A stretch of 64,000 nucleotides of DNA, taken from contig NZ_CP042829.1 in NCBI RefSeq assembly GCF_008838325.1, positions 558,001 to 622,000 of the forward strand, read 5' to 3'. Positions 7,686 to 16,140 of the stretch are shown here, in pieces. The notes beneath the pieces are model-generated. The model did not search any database. It was not told where the DNA came from and worked only from the letters and a program-made list of their open reading frames with translations. The stretch is from Tepidiforma bonchosmolovskayae (GTDB lineage: Bacteria; Chloroflexota; Dehalococcoidia; Tepidiformales; Tepidiformaceae). Each line of letters opens with the position of its first letter. Position 1 is the first letter of the stretch. Made by a program: the position numbers and the translations under genes.

Positions 7686-8819
7686 GTGACCGAGGTCATC
7701 GCACGGGGGCTCGAAGGCGTCAACGTCACAGCGACGAAGCTGTGCCGGATCGACGGCCAGAAGGGCGAGCTGATTTACGCCGGGTACAACATTTTCGACC
7801 TGGCGGAGCATTCGACGTTCGAGGAAACGGCGTTCCTGCTGTGGAACCTGCGGCTGCCGACGCGGGAGGAGCTGGAGCAGCTGAAGGCGGACCTCCGGCG
7901 TGAGCGGCCGCTTTCGGACCTGAACGACCGGGTGCAGCGGGAGATCGTCGGGAAGATCCGGCCGATGCGGGCGCTGGAGATCTCGGTGATCATCGCGGGG
8001 GCGCTGGACCCGAAGTCGAGCGACCTTTCGCAGGAGCAGCTCAAGAAGACGGCTGCGCTGCTGACGGCGCGGATGCCGACGGTGCTGGCGCAGTACCACC
8101 GGCTCCGGCAGGGGCTCGAGCCGGTGCCGCCGCGGGATGACCTCGGGCACGCGGCGAACTTCCTCTGGATGCTCAAGGGGGAGGAGCCGAACGAGCTCGA
8201 GGCGCGGGTGTTCGACGTGGCGATGATCCTCCACGCCGAGCACGAGATGAACGCCTCGACCTTCTCGGCGCTGGTGACCGCGTCGACGCTCAGCGACATG
8301 TACTCGGCAATCGCCTCTGCCATCGGGACGCTGAAAGGGCCGCTGCACGGCGGGGCGAACGAGGCGGTGTATCGGACGCTGGAGGCGATCGGCACGGAGG
8401 AGAACATCCCGCGCTACGTGGACGACCTGCTGGCCCGGGGCGAGCGGGTGATGGGCATCGGGCACCGGGTGTACAAGACGACGGACCCGCGGGCGATCAT
8501 CCTCGAGCAGCTGGGGCACAAGCTGGCGGCAACGTCGCCGGACCGGAAGTACTACGACCTCTCGCTGAAGCTGCGGGACTACCTCGCCAAGAAGCTGGAG
8601 GGGAAGCCCCTCTACCCGAACGTCGACTTCTTCAGCGCGTCGGTGTACAAGATGCTCGGCATCCCGAGCGACCTGTACACGCCGATCTTCGCCATGTCGC
8701 GGATTGCGGGGTGGACAGCGCACCTGCTGGAGCAGTACGCGGACAACCGGCTGGTGCGGCCGAACGCGCTCTACGAGGGCGCGGACCCGCGGCCGTACGT
8801 ACCGCTGGACCAGCGGTAG
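7686..8819 (+). CDS. gltA: citrate synthase
   Basis: A 377-residue type I short citrate synthase condensing oxaloacetate and acetyl-CoA. Catalytic residues are visible: His221 in LHGGANE, His260 in IGHRVYK and Asp314 in NVDFFS. Length fits the bacterial/archaeal short (dimeric) class and not the 430-residue proteobacterial form. 2-Methylcitrate synthase is a close relative that cannot be excluded from sequence alone; no prp genes are nearby. The start is a GTG with GGGAG upstream. It ends at a perfect palindromic terminator shared with the convergent flavin reductase gene. Confidence 0.92.
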   Translation: MTEVIARGLEGVNVTATKLCRIDGQKGELIYAGYNIFDLAEHSTFEETAFLLWNLRLPTREELEQLKADLRRERPLSDLNDRVQREIVGKIRPMRALEISVIIAGALDPKSSDLSQEQLKKTAALLTARMPTVLAQYHRLRQGLEPVPPRDDLGHAANFLWMLKGEEPNELEARVFDVAMILHAEHEMNASTFSALVTASTLSDMYSAIASAIGTLKGPLHGGANEAVYRTLEAIGTEENIPRYVDDLLARGERVMGIGHRVYKTTDPRAIILEQLGHKLAATSPDRKYYDLSLKLRDYLAKKLEGKPLYPNVDFFSASVYKMLGIPSDLYTPIFAMSRIAGWTAHLLEQYADNRLVRPNALYEGADPRPYVPLDQR

Positions 8820-8841
8820 CTGCGGAATTCCCGAGAAGATG

Positions 8842-8871
8842 GCAGGGCCGGCCGCATGCGGCCGGCCCTGC
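8842..8871. terminator. bidirectional terminator between citrate synthase and flavin reductase
   Basis: GCAGGGCCGGCC and GGCCGGCCCTGC form a 12-bp perfect stem around GCATGC, placed between two convergent stop codons. It has no clear T tract on either side. Confidence 0.7.
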
Positions 8872-8892
8872 GGCGTTCGTGCGGGGAACGGC

Positions 8893-9585
8893 TCAGCCGG
8901 ATTCAGACTGAAGGCGCTGGCGGTAGCCTTCCTCGCCTTCGAGCCGGCGGAGTTCGGCCTCGCGGGCTTCGCGCTCGAGGCGGGCTTCGCGCTCTTCGGG
9001 GGTTTCGACGACGAGGGCGCCATGCTCATCGACGTGGATGACGGCCTCGAGGGGGTCGCCGATGACGGCGTACCGGTTGCCGCCGATGAAGACGAGGGGG
9101 CTCTTCTCACGGGAGGCGAGGAGCCAGTGGGCGGCGTAGGCTTCGTCGTCGGCCTGGACTTTGACCGGCTCGGCCACGAAGAGGGTGTGGTCGCCCGTCT
9201 TGATGGCGTCCTGGACGAGGCATTCGATCCAGGCGAGGCAGTCGCGGATGAGGGGAGCATCGATGACGAGCGGGGCGAAGGTTTCGAGGCCGGCGGCTTC
9301 GAGCTTGTTGGTTTCGAGCCCGGAGAGGGAGCCGAGGAAGGCGGTGTGCTTGAGGAGGGACGGGCCGGGAATGTTGATGGCGAAGGCGCCGCTGAAGCGG
9401 ATCATGGCGGCGGTGTGGCGTTCGGGAGCGACGACGACGCCGAGGCGGGGCGGGTCGATGGAGAGCGGCGTCATCCAGGCGATGGGGGCGGCGTTGGTAT
9501 AGCCGCGCCAGGCGGTGGTGACGATGCCGACAGGGCCGGGGTTGAGGAGGCGGCGGGCATCGGCGGGGTCGCAGAGGCGGCGCAT
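8893..9585 (-). CDS. flavin reductase-like FMN-binding protein
   Basis: A 230-residue protein with the flavin reductase-like split-barrel: PVGIVTTAWRGYTNAAP and the following beta strands, RHTAAMIRFSGAFAINI, and GDHTLFVAEPV. Members reduce FMN/FAD for a partner monooxygenase or act as electron carriers. After about residue 190 there is an unusual tail of about 40 residues, highly charged (EEREARLEREAREAELRR), which should form a single helix or coiled coil; the family normally ends before it. The ATG has GGAGG seven bases upstream. Luciferase-like enzymes elsewhere in the window could be partners, but no adjacent gene supports that. Confidence 0.85.
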   Translation of the reverse strand: MRRLCDPADARRLLNPGPVGIVTTAWRGYTNAAPIAWMTPLSIDPPRLGVVVAPERHTAAMIRFSGAFAINIPGPSLLKHTAFLGSLSGLETNKLEAAGLETFAPLVIDAPLIRDCLAWIECLVQDAIKTGDHTLFVAEPVKVQADDEAYAAHWLLASREKSPLVFIGGNRYAVIGDPLEAVIHVDEHGALVVETPEEREARLEREAREAELRRLEGEEGYRQRLQSESG

Positions 9586-9624
9586 TGGATGGCCTCCGGG
9601 GATGGTGGTGGGCCGGACGGCGAA

Positions 9625-9648
9625 ACAGCCGGGCGGCGGCCCGGCTGT
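9625..9648 (-). terminator. terminator of the XRE regulator gene
   Basis: ACAGCCGGGC / GCCCGGCTGT is a 10-bp perfect stem with a four-base loop. On the minus strand it is followed by TTTC. It lies 30 bases past the stop of the XRE gene. Confidence 0.65.
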
Positions 9649-9676
9649 CGCTGCGGTGTTTTGAGCCGGCGGTCGG

Positions 9677-10060
9677 TTAGTGGCGGCCGGAGCCGTTGGC
9701 GGACATGCGGCGCCAGCGGAGGAAGTTCCAGTACTGGAGGAGTTCGGGGAGGTCTTCGGGATGGCGCTCGAGCTCCTGGATGAGCTGGGCGATTTCGCTG
9801 TCCTTGACGTAGAGCATCTCGCCCTCTTCGCCGAGGAAGTAGTGGAGGGGGCGATTGAGGATGCGGGCGACGTTGAGGAGCATGTCGATGCCGACGGAGC
9901 GCTGGCCGGCTTCGTAGAGGCTGATGGCGCTCTGCGTGGTATTGAGCGCCTGGGCGAGCTGACCCTGGCTCATGCCAGCATCGCGGCGGGCCGCCCGGAT
10001 GCGGCTCCCAAGGCTGGCGGAGACAGGGGGCTTACCGGTTTCGGAGGACGTTCTCATCAT
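9677..10060 (-). CDS. XRE-family transcriptional regulator
   Basis: A 127-residue protein with a classic Cro/C1 helix-turn-helix at about 18-72 (IRAARRDAGMSQGQLAQALN, then TTQSAISLYEAGQR), followed by a short acidic C-terminal helical part (EIAQLIQELERHPEDLPELLQ). There is no enzymatic domain, so it is a simple repressor or activator. The start ATG at 10060 has GGAG upstream; the open frame extends further but into its own promoter region. It is divergent from tsaE. Its promoter contains a 19-bp dyad between -35 and -10, a strong sign of autoregulation. Confidence 0.85.
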   Translation of the reverse strand: MMRTSSETGKPPVSASLGSRIRAARRDAGMSQGQLAQALNTTQSAISLYEAGQRSVGIDMLLNVARILNRPLHYFLGEEGEMLYVKDSEIAQLIQELERHPEDLPELLQYWNFLRWRRMSANGSGRH

Positions 10061-10133
10061 GCGTGCAGGACTCCGTGTAGGGACGGTTAGGATAGGGGGC
10101 GCCGTGGGCGGTGGCCGAGGCGTTTGCAAGGAC

Positions 10134-10162
10134 AAGGTAGCCAGCGGCTACCTAGTGGTCAA
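10134..10162 (-). promoter_or_regulatory. XRE promoter with embedded operator dyad
   Basis: On the minus strand TTGACC (10162-10157) and TACCTT (10139-10134) are 17 bases apart. Between them, and covering part of the -10, is the dyad AGGTAGCC-AGC-GGCTACCT (10135-10153), eight perfect base pairs around a three-base centre. A repressor bound here would block RNA polymerase. The distance to the divergent tsaE -10 (10235) is about 80 bases. Confidence 0.7.
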
Positions 10163-10246
10163 TCAGCGGCATAAGGTTGCGCAATTACGAAGACGCGAAG
10201 GGGTGGCGGCTTAGGGCGTTAGCGAAGGGGGACCTATACTGGCCTC

Positions 10247-10723
10247 ATGGCAGAGGAACTGGCGATCGAACTGGCCTCTTCGAGCGAGGAGGAGACGCGG
10301 GCGCTTGGGGAGCGGCTGGGACGCCACCTGCGCCGCGGCGACGTCGTGCTGCTGAGCGGGGACCTCGGGAGCGGGAAGACGTGCCTCACCCAGGGCATCG
10401 GGCGCGGGCTCGGCTGCCGCGGGCAGGTGAACAGCCCGTCGTTCGTGCTGATGAACGAGTACGTTGGCCGTGAGGTGCTCTACCACGTCGACCTGTACCG
10501 GATTGAGGACGTGGAGGAGCTGGACGAGCTCGGGCTGTGGGACTACGCGGAGAAGGGCGTGCTGGTCATCGAGTGGCCGGAGCGCGGGGCGGAGCTGCTG
10601 CCGGGCGACGGACTGATCATCGAGCTGCGGCCGGGCGAGCAGGGGCCGCGGACGCGGCGGCTGCGCTTCATCGCGCGGGGCGCGCGCGGGCGCGAGCTGG
10701 TGGAGGCGCTGCAGGCCGCGTGA
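10247..10723 (+). CDS. tsaE: tRNA threonylcarbamoyladenosine biosynthesis ATPase TsaE
   Basis: A 158-residue P-loop ATPase; Walker A is SGDLGSGKT at 37-45, followed by NSPSFVLMNEY and the YHVDLYRI block typical of TsaE. It works with TsaB and TsaD to install t6A at position 37 of ANN-decoding tRNAs. A TATACT -10 ends six bases before the ATG and no Shine-Dalgarno is present, so the mRNA is probably leaderless. The tsaB start overlaps its stop (GTGA). tsaD is not in the window. Confidence 0.92.
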   Translation: MAEELAIELASSSEEETRALGERLGRHLRRGDVVLLSGDLGSGKTCLTQGIGRGLGCRGQVNSPSFVLMNEYVGREVLYHVDLYRIEDVEELDELGLWDYAEKGVLVIEWPERGAELLPGDGLIIELRPGEQGPRTRRLRFIARGARGRELVEALQAA

Positions 10724-11322
10724 GCACCATCCTCGCCATCGATTCGGCATCGGACCGTTTTGCGGTCGGCGTTGACCGCGACGGGGAGCGCGTCATCGTC
10801 GTGGCGGATGCGGAGCGGACGCACACGACAGGGCTGCTGGCGGCGATCGAGCGGCTGCTCAGGGACGAGCGGCCGGCGGCGATCCTGGTGGTTACGGGGC
10901 CGGGGTCGTACGCGGGGCTGCGGGTGGGCATCGCCACCGCGCAGGGCCTTGCGCTGGCAACCGGGGCGCCGCTCCACGGCGTGCGGACGTTCGAGGCGAT
11001 TGCGCTGGCCGCGGACGGCGGCGGGACCGTGACGGCCATCCACCCGGCAGGCCGGGGCGAGTGGGGCATGCAGCGGTGGGAGGGCGGCGCGCCGGCCGGA
11101 CCGATCGAGCTGACGGCTTCGCTGCCGGAGGGCGAACGGCTCGCGGGCGAAGGAGCCGGAGCGCTCGGGGGTACGGAGGTCGGACCCGGCGAACGGGTGC
11201 GGGCGCTGCTGGAAGCGCTGGCACCGGCGGCGCGCCGCGGCGAGCTTGCCGCGGGGGCTGAGCCGTTCTACCTGCGCGAACCTGCGATTACGATCTCCCG
11301 GCGGCAGCGCGCGGCCGGGTAA
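10720..11322 (+). CDS. tsaB: tRNA threonylcarbamoyladenosine biosynthesis protein TsaB
   Basis: A 200-residue ASKHA-fold protein, the inactive paralogue of TsaD that scaffolds the t6A complex. ILAIDSAS at the N-terminus and [20 protein letters not shown] are the family hallmarks. The GTG start at 10720 overlaps the tsaE stop by four bases, giving translational coupling. The C-terminal half is degenerate, rich in Gly/Ala/Glu, and shorter than in Escherichia coli TsaB (about 230). ndk follows 14 bases later. Confidence 0.9.
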   Translation: MSTILAIDSASDRFAVGVDRDGERVIVVADAERTHTTGLLAAIERLLRDERPAAILVVTGPGSYAGLRVGIATAQGLALATGAPLHGVRTFEAIALAADGGGTVTAIHPAGRGEWGMQRWEGGAPAGPIELTASLPEGERLAGEGAGALGGTEVGPGERVRALLEALAPAARRGELAAGAEPFYLREPAITISRRQRAAG

Positions 11323-11336
11323 CGAGGAGGACCCTG

Positions 11337-11795
11337 TTGGAACACACGGAGCGAACGCTCTTCCTGGTGAAGCCGGACGCCATGCAGCGGGGGCTCGCCG
11401 GCGAGATTATCGCGCGGCTGGAGCGGCGCGGGCTGAAAATCGTGGGGATGAAGCTGCTGCGGGTTACCCGGGAGCTTGCGGAGCGGCACTACGCGGAGCA
11501 CGTCGGCAAGCCGTTCTTCCCGGGACTGGTGGAGTTCATCACGAGCGCGCCGGTCATCGCGATTGCGTGGGAGGGGAAGGACGCGATCAAGGTCGTGCGG
11601 GCGACGATCGGGGCAACGAACCCGGTGGAGGCGGCCCCGGGAACGGTGCGCGCGGACTTCGGGCTGGACAAGGGCCGGAACCTGGTGCATGCCAGCGACG
11701 GCCCCGAGAGCGCGGCGCGGGAGCTGGCGCTCTTCTTCGCACCGGAAGAGCTGCTGAGCTGGGACCGGGATGTCGACCGGTGGGTCACTGAGTAG
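11337..11795 (+). CDS. ndk: nucleoside diphosphate kinase
   Basis: A 152-residue NDP kinase that equilibrates NTP pools by a phospho-histidine intermediate. The motif NLVHASDG holds the active His118; TLFLVKPDA at the N-terminus and GATNP are typical. The start is a TTG at 11337, chosen because AACGAGGAGG lies seven bases upstream and the family N-terminus begins at this point. It is the third gene of the tsaE-tsaB-ndk unit. The next gene starts 26 bases inside its 3' end. Confidence 0.95.
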   Translation: MEHTERTLFLVKPDAMQRGLAGEIIARLERRGLKIVGMKLLRVTRELAERHYAEHVGKPFFPGLVEFITSAPVIAIAWEGKDAIKVVRATIGATNPVEAAPGTVRADFGLDKGRNLVHASDGPESAARELALFFAPEELLSWDRDVDRWVTE

Positions 11796-12351
11796 CCAGC
11801 CGCCGCGCGCCGTGGCGGTGTTCTGCGGTTCGAGCGCAGGGCAGCGCCGGCAGCACCTCGAGGCAGCGCGGGAGGCCGGACGAGAGCTGGCGAGGCTGGG
11901 TGTGACCGTCGTGTACGGCGGCGCCTCGGTCGGGCTGATGGGTGCACTCGCGGACGCATGCCTGGTGGCCGGCGGGCGGGTGGTGGGCGTCATCCCGCGG
12001 CTGCTGGTCGACCTGGAGCTGGCGCACACGGGGCTGACGGAGCTCCACGTGGTGGAGACGATGGCCGAGCGGAAGGCGCTGATGGCGGGGCTGGCAGACG
12101 GGTTCCTGGTGCTGCCGGGGGCGTACGGGACGCTCGACGAGGCGCTCGAGATGGTGACCTGGCGGCAGCTGGGGCTGCATGCCGGTCCGCTGGTGTTCGC
12201 GAATGTGGGCGGGTACTACGACGGGCTGCGGCAGCTCCTCGACCGGGCGCGCGAGGACGGGCTGCTCTCGGCGGCGAACCGGGAGCTGGCCGTGTTCGAA
12301 CCGGATGTGCGGATCGCGATTGCGCGGCTGCTGGCCGAGATAGCCGACTAG
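11770..12351 (+). CDS. LOG/TIGR00730-family nucleoside monophosphate phosphoribohydrolase
   Basis: A 193-residue Rossmann-fold protein: [10 protein letters not shown], then [12 protein letters not shown] and [11 protein letters not shown]-like region carrying the catalytic Arg. The family hydrolyses cytokinin riboside or purine monophosphates to base plus ribose 5-phosphate. The usual PGGxGTxxE signature reads PGAYGTLDE at 116-124, so the second glycine is alanine; the Glu is kept. The ATG lies inside the end of ndk. Its stop codon shares CTAG with the stop of the convergent amidohydrolase gene. Confidence 0.85.
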   Translation: MSTGGSLSSQPPRAVAVFCGSSAGQRRQHLEAAREAGRELARLGVTVVYGGASVGLMGALADACLVAGGRVVGVIPRLLVDLELAHTGLTELHVVETMAERKALMAGLADGFLVLPGAYGTLDEALEMVTWRQLGLHAGPLVFANVGGYYDGLRQLLDRAREDGLLSAANRELAVFEPDVRIAIARLLAEIAD

Positions 12352-13535
12352 CGCGCGAGGAAGTGTTCGATGATGCGGGCGGCGAATTCTACGCCGATCG
12401 GCAGGGCGTCCTCGTCGATAACGAAGCCGGGGTCGTGGTGGCGGCCGGCGATGCCCTTCGCTTCGTTGCGGGCGCCGAGCCAGAAGTAGCAGCCGGGCCG
12501 GGCTTCGAGGAAGACGGACATGTCTTCGGCGCCCATGGTCGGCACGCCGATGATGCGGTCGGGGCCGAAGTAGCCGCGGGCGAGCTCGAGGACATCGGCG
12601 GTGACGGTCGGGTCGTTGACGAGGGGCGGGCAGGAGGTTTCGTGGGAAAAGGTGAAGGATGCGCCGAAAGCAGCGCAGACGCCGGCGAGGATCTCTTCGG
12701 TGCGGCGGAGCATGAGGTCGCGGACCGGGGTGCTGTAGGAGCGGATCGTGCCGGTCATGACGGCAGATTCGGCGATGACGTTGCCGCGGAAGCCGGCCTG
12801 GATCTTGCCGATGGTGAGGACCGCTTGCTCGGACGGGGGAAGTGAGCGGCTGACGACCGTCTGGAGGGCGGTGACGGCGTGGGCGGCAACGACGACGGCG
12901 TCGACGGACTGGTGGGGGGCCGCGGCGTGGCCGCCGCGGCCGGTGATTTCGATGCGGATTGCCGTGGGGGCGGCGAAGAAGGGGCCCGGGGCGAGGTTGA
13001 TGGCGCCGATGGGGATATCGGCGCTGATGTGCAGGCCGAGGGCGACGGCGACGCGGGGGGTCTCGAGGACGCCATCGGCGATGCAGGCAGCGGCGCCGCC
13101 GGAGGCCTCTTCGGCGGGCTGGAAGACGAAGCGGATGGCACCGGGCAGGCGCCGGCGTTCAGCGTGGGCCCACGCCGCAAGGGCGAGGGCGATGGCCATG
13201 TGGGCATCGTGGCCGCAGGCGTGCATGACGCCGTCGTTCTTTGAGGCGAAGGGGAGGCCGGTCTTTTCGGGCACGGGGAGAGCGTCGATATCGGCGCGCC
13301 AGAGCACGCAGGGACCGGGGCGGCCGCCCTCAACGAGGGCGGTGGCGCCGGTCCGGGCGATGGGACGGACGTCGGCGAGGCCGATCTCCTCGAGACGGCG
13401 GAGGAGGTAGCGCTGGGTTTCGTGCTCCTGCCATGAGCATTCGGGGTGCTGGTGGAGGTGGCGCCGGTCGGCGATGAGCCGGTCGGCGAGGGCGCGGATG
13501 GCGGGGCGGACCGGCGGGAGGCTGGCAGTTGCCAT
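12348..13535 (-). CDS. M20-family amidohydrolase (hippurate hydrolase/IAA-amino-acid hydrolase type)
   Basis: A 395-residue M20D peptidase-like amidohydrolase. Metal and catalytic residues are visible in MHACGHDAHMA, FQPAEEASGG, GLHISAD and MGAEDMSVF; the dimerisation lid (ITGRGGHAAAPHQSVD) is intact. Members cleave N-acyl amino acids or related amides in the cytoplasm. A TAAGCT element ends six bases before the ATG and there is no Shine-Dalgarno, so a leaderless transcript is likely. It is convergent with the LOG gene and the two stop codons overlap. The EamA permease gene ends just upstream on the same strand. Confidence 0.9.
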   Translation of the reverse strand: MATASLPPVRPAIRALADRLIADRRHLHQHPECSWQEHETQRYLLRRLEEIGLADVRPIARTGATALVEGGRPGPCVLWRADIDALPVPEKTGLPFASKNDGVMHACGHDAHMAIALALAAWAHAERRRLPGAIRFVFQPAEEASGGAAACIADGVLETPRVAVALGLHISADIPIGAINLAPGPFFAAPTAIRIEITGRGGHAAAPHQSVDAVVVAAHAVTALQTVVSRSLPPSEQAVLTIGKIQAGFRGNVIAESAVMTGTIRSYSTPVRDLMLRRTEEILAGVCAAFGASFTFSHETSCPPLVNDPTVTADVLELARGYFGPDRIIGVPTMGAEDMSVFLEARPGCYFWLGARNEAKGIAGRHHDPGFVIDEDALPIGVEFAARIIEHFLAR

Positions 13536-13564
13536 GGCGGGAGCTTAGCAGGTACGGGCGAAGG

Positions 13565-14491
13565 CTACTTGCCGAGCGCAGCGGAGCCGGCGGGCTCGGG
13601 CGGGCGGGCGCCGGGCAGGCGGAGGATGCCCTGTACGAGGAGCACGCCGGCGAGAATGACGCCGAGGCCGGCAACGAGGTTCCAGCTGATGGCCTCGCTG
13701 AGGAAGGCCCAGCCGAAGAGGACACCCCACGGCGGGATGAGGTAGGTCACGAGGGTGGAGCGGACGGCGCCGATCTGCTGGATGAGGCCCATGTAGGCGA
13801 TCACGGCGAGGCCGGAGCCAAGGATGCCGAGGGCCGCGGCCGAGGCGAGGACATGTGGGGCCCAGTCGACGCCGGCGAAGGCGCCCGTCGCTGCTGCTGC
13901 AGGGAAGAGGACGGCTGCCGCAGCAGCCACCTGGCCGAAGGCGATGACGGCCGGCGAGAGGTGGCCGAGGGCGCGGCGGATGGCGATGGCGGACGCGGCG
14001 TAGCTGAGGGTAGAGGCGAGGACGAGGGCCACGCCGGCGGCATCGCTGGAGAGGTGCATAAGGGATGCCGGGCCGGCCAGGATGACGATGCCGGAGAAGC
14101 CGAGGACGAGGCCGACGCCCTTCGCGCGGTTGACGCGCTCCTCGCGGAGGAAGGCGACAGCGAGGACAGCGGCCCAGAGCGGGGCAGTGGAGTTGGCGAT
14201 CGAGGCCATGCCGCTCGAAATGTGGTGCTCGGCGAGGGCGATGAGGGTCCAGGGGACGGCGAAGTTGGTGATGCCGAGCGCGGCAAGGAGCGCGGCATCG
14301 CGCGGGGCGGGCCGCGCCCGGCGCACGGCAGCGGCCGCAAAGGGGGCGAGCGCGGCAGCGCCGAGGAGGGTCCGGACGCTGGCGACGCCGAGCGGATCGA
14401 GGCCGGCATCGAGCTGGACCTTGATGAACAGGAAGGAGGCGCCCCAGACGACGGAGAGGACGAACAGGGTGAGGATGTGGCGGTTAGTCAT
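13565..14491 (-). CDS. EamA-family drug/metabolite permease
   Basis: A 308-residue integral membrane protein with about ten hydrophobic segments in two EamA repeats (first VLSVVWGASFLFIKVQLD, second from ALVLASTLSYAASAIAIRR). It ends in a short polar tail. Family members export metabolites or amino acids. The ATG at 14491 opens the first transmembrane helix almost at once. Upstream lies the ykgJ gene on the same strand with a 58-base gap in which I see no clear promoter apart from a TACGCT about 20 bases ahead of the start. Substrate unknown. Confidence 0.88.
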   Translation of the reverse strand: MTNRHILTLFVLSVVWGASFLFIKVQLDAGLDPLGVASVRTLLGAAALAPFAAAAVRRARPAPRDAALLAALGITNFAVPWTLIALAEHHISSGMASIANSTAPLWAAVLAVAFLREERVNRAKGVGLVLGFSGIVILAGPASLMHLSSDAAGVALVLASTLSYAASAIAIRRALGHLSPAVIAFGQVAAAAAVLFPAAAATGAFAGVDWAPHVLASAAALGILGSGLAVIAYMGLIQQIGAVRSTLVTYLIPPWGVLFGWAFLSEAISWNLVAGLGVILAGVLLVQGILRLPGARPPEPAGSAALGK

Positions 14492-14549
14492 ACGCGGAAC
14501 GGGGTGGATCCAGCGTAGAGTGCCGGAGCGGCGCGGGACAGGGCCGCGT

Positions 14550-15134
14550 TCAGGCGAGGTTCCGCTGCAGGTGGTCGGTTTCGCGGAGGAGCTCGAGCCA
14601 GTCGGCCGGGGCGAGGGGCGGGCCGGTGAACCCGGGACAGCCGTCGTGGCCAAGGAGGAGGGGAACGACCGGCCCCGCGACGGCGGCAGCGGCGAGCGGG
14701 GGCGGGGCTTCGTACACGGGGCGCTCCGTTGCGCTGTTCCAGTAGATGACGAAGTGGGGGTAGAGGCGGCAGGCGGTGGGGCGTGCCTCGTAGACGCCGC
14801 AGTGGTGCGCGGGCTGGAGAAAGCGGCAGCGGCCCTCGTCGCGGGCGAGGAGGTAGGGCTGGGCGAGCGGGAGGCGGACCGGCTGGCCCTCTTCGAGCTC
14901 GAGGAACTGGACGGGCTGGAGGCCGGTGGTGCGGGCGAAGTGGTCGACGTCGCGGTCGTGCATGGCGACGGAAAAGACACGGCAGCAGGCGGCCTCGCAG
15001 GCGTCAGTCTTGCAGATAAAGGCGGGCGAACCGGGCAGGATGAGGTGGTAGGCCCGGAATCGGGGGGCGGCAGCCTGCCAGGCGGCGCGCATGCGGGATG
15101 CGAGGGCGGCGGGGTCGATGTCCGGGGCGGGCAC
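14550..15134 (-). CDS. YkgJ-family cysteine-cluster protein
   Basis: A 194-residue protein with the YkgJ-type CxxxxCxxxCC cluster (CKTDACEAACC near 42-52) followed by further cysteines in GRCRF, HHCGVY, TACRLYPH and DGCPGF. Eight cysteines suggest a bound metal or Fe-S cluster; the family function is not established. The GTG at 15134 is chosen because a TACCAT element ends six bases upstream and the family N-terminus begins there; the open frame continues far upstream into the divergent TPR gene, where it is antisense. Probably leaderless. Confidence 0.8.
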   Translation of the reverse strand: MPAPDIDPAALASRMRAAWQAAAPRFRAYHLILPGSPAFICKTDACEAACCRVFSVAMHDRDVDHFARTTGLQPVQFLELEEGQPVRLPLAQPYLLARDEGRCRFLQPAHHCGVYEARPTACRLYPHFVIYWNSATERPVYEAPPPLAAAAVAGPVVPLLLGHDGCPGFTGPPLAPADWLELLRETDHLQRNLA

Positions 15135-15237
15135 GGATCGATGGTACGCCGGGCGGGAGCATGGCGCGGGGGTTTGCCCGTGGGGGCGCGCGGCCGTATC
15201 CTTTCCGCTTCGCCGGGCGGGTAGAAAGCGACGGAAG

Positions 15238-16080
15238 ATGACGAACGAGACAACGCACGACGAGATGACGCCCGAGGAACGGGCGAAGCTGAAGAAGCAG
15301 CTGACAGACCAGGCGGTGAAGCTTGCAGTGAACGGCCGATGGCAGGAGGCCGTGCAGGTGAACCGGGAGTACATCCGGCTCTTCCCGAACGAGGCGGAGG
15401 GGTACAACCGCCTCGGCAAGGCGCTGAGCGAGCTGGGACAGGTGCAGGACGCGCTGGATGCGTACCAGAAGGCGCTGGACCTCGATTCCACCAACCTGAT
15501 CGCCAAGCGGAACATCGACCGGCTGTCCGCGCTGCGGGACCGGCCGGTGGATGCACCGCCGACGCAGGTGGACACGCGGCTGTTCGTCGAAGAGACGGGG
15601 AGCGCGGCGGTCGCTTCGCTGCAGGCGGTGGACCCGAAGGTGGCTGCGGTGCTGGACGCGGGCGACATCGTGCAGCTGGAGGTGCAGGGGAACGCGGTGA
15701 ACGTGCTGACCGTGCGCGGCGAGTACGTGGGGATGATCGAGCCGCGCATCGGGCTGCGCCTTGCGCGAATGATGAAGGCCGGGAACCGGTACAGCGCGGC
15801 GATGGTAAGCACCGGGGAGCACCCGAAGGTCATCCTGCGGGAGACGTTCAAGCACCCGTCGATGATTGACAAGGTGAGCTTCCCGCAGTCGCGCATTTCG
15901 GACATCCGGGCGTACACGCGGCGGGGGTTGCTGCGGCGGGACGAGGACGAGGAGTGGGGCTACGACGAGGACGAGGAGGTCGAAGACGAGGCGGAGACCG
16001 GCTGGAGCGAGACCGGCGAGGACCTCGAGACGACCCCGGACGTCGATGTCGAGAGCGACGACGAGGCGGAGTTCGAGTAA
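15238..16080 (+). CDS. TPR-repeat protein with acidic tail
   Basis: A 280-residue protein. Residues about 20-95 form two or three tetratricopeptide repeats (NGRWQEAVQVNREYIRLFPN, then YNRLGKALSELGQVQDALDA). A middle globular part of about 110 residues resembles small beta-rich domains (DIVQLEVQGNAVNVLTVRGEYVGMIEPR). The last 60 residues are strongly acidic (DEDEEWGYDEDEEVEDE). This suggests a protein-binding adaptor with a flexible negative tail. The start ATG at 15238 is used; an upstream in-frame ATG would overlap the divergent ykgJ gene. Function unknown. Confidence 0.75.
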   Translation: MTNETTHDEMTPEERAKLKKQLTDQAVKLAVNGRWQEAVQVNREYIRLFPNEAEGYNRLGKALSELGQVQDALDAYQKALDLDSTNLIAKRNIDRLSALRDRPVDAPPTQVDTRLFVEETGSAAVASLQAVDPKVAAVLDAGDIVQLEVQGNAVNVLTVRGEYVGMIEPRIGLRLARMMKAGNRYSAAMVSTGEHPKVILRETFKHPSMIDKVSFPQSRISDIRAYTRRGLLRRDEDEEWGYDEDEEVEDEAETGWSETGEDLETTPDVDVESDDEAEFE

Positions 16081-16140
16081 GCTGCCGGCGCGGGGCGGGT
16101 AGGTCGGCACGCAGCTGCGAGCATCGAAGGGAGCAAGCGC

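Noticed and set aside
14492-14530. TACGCT upstream of the EamA gene as a leaderless -10
   Set aside because: It lies about 20 bases from the ATG, too far to put the start codon at +1.
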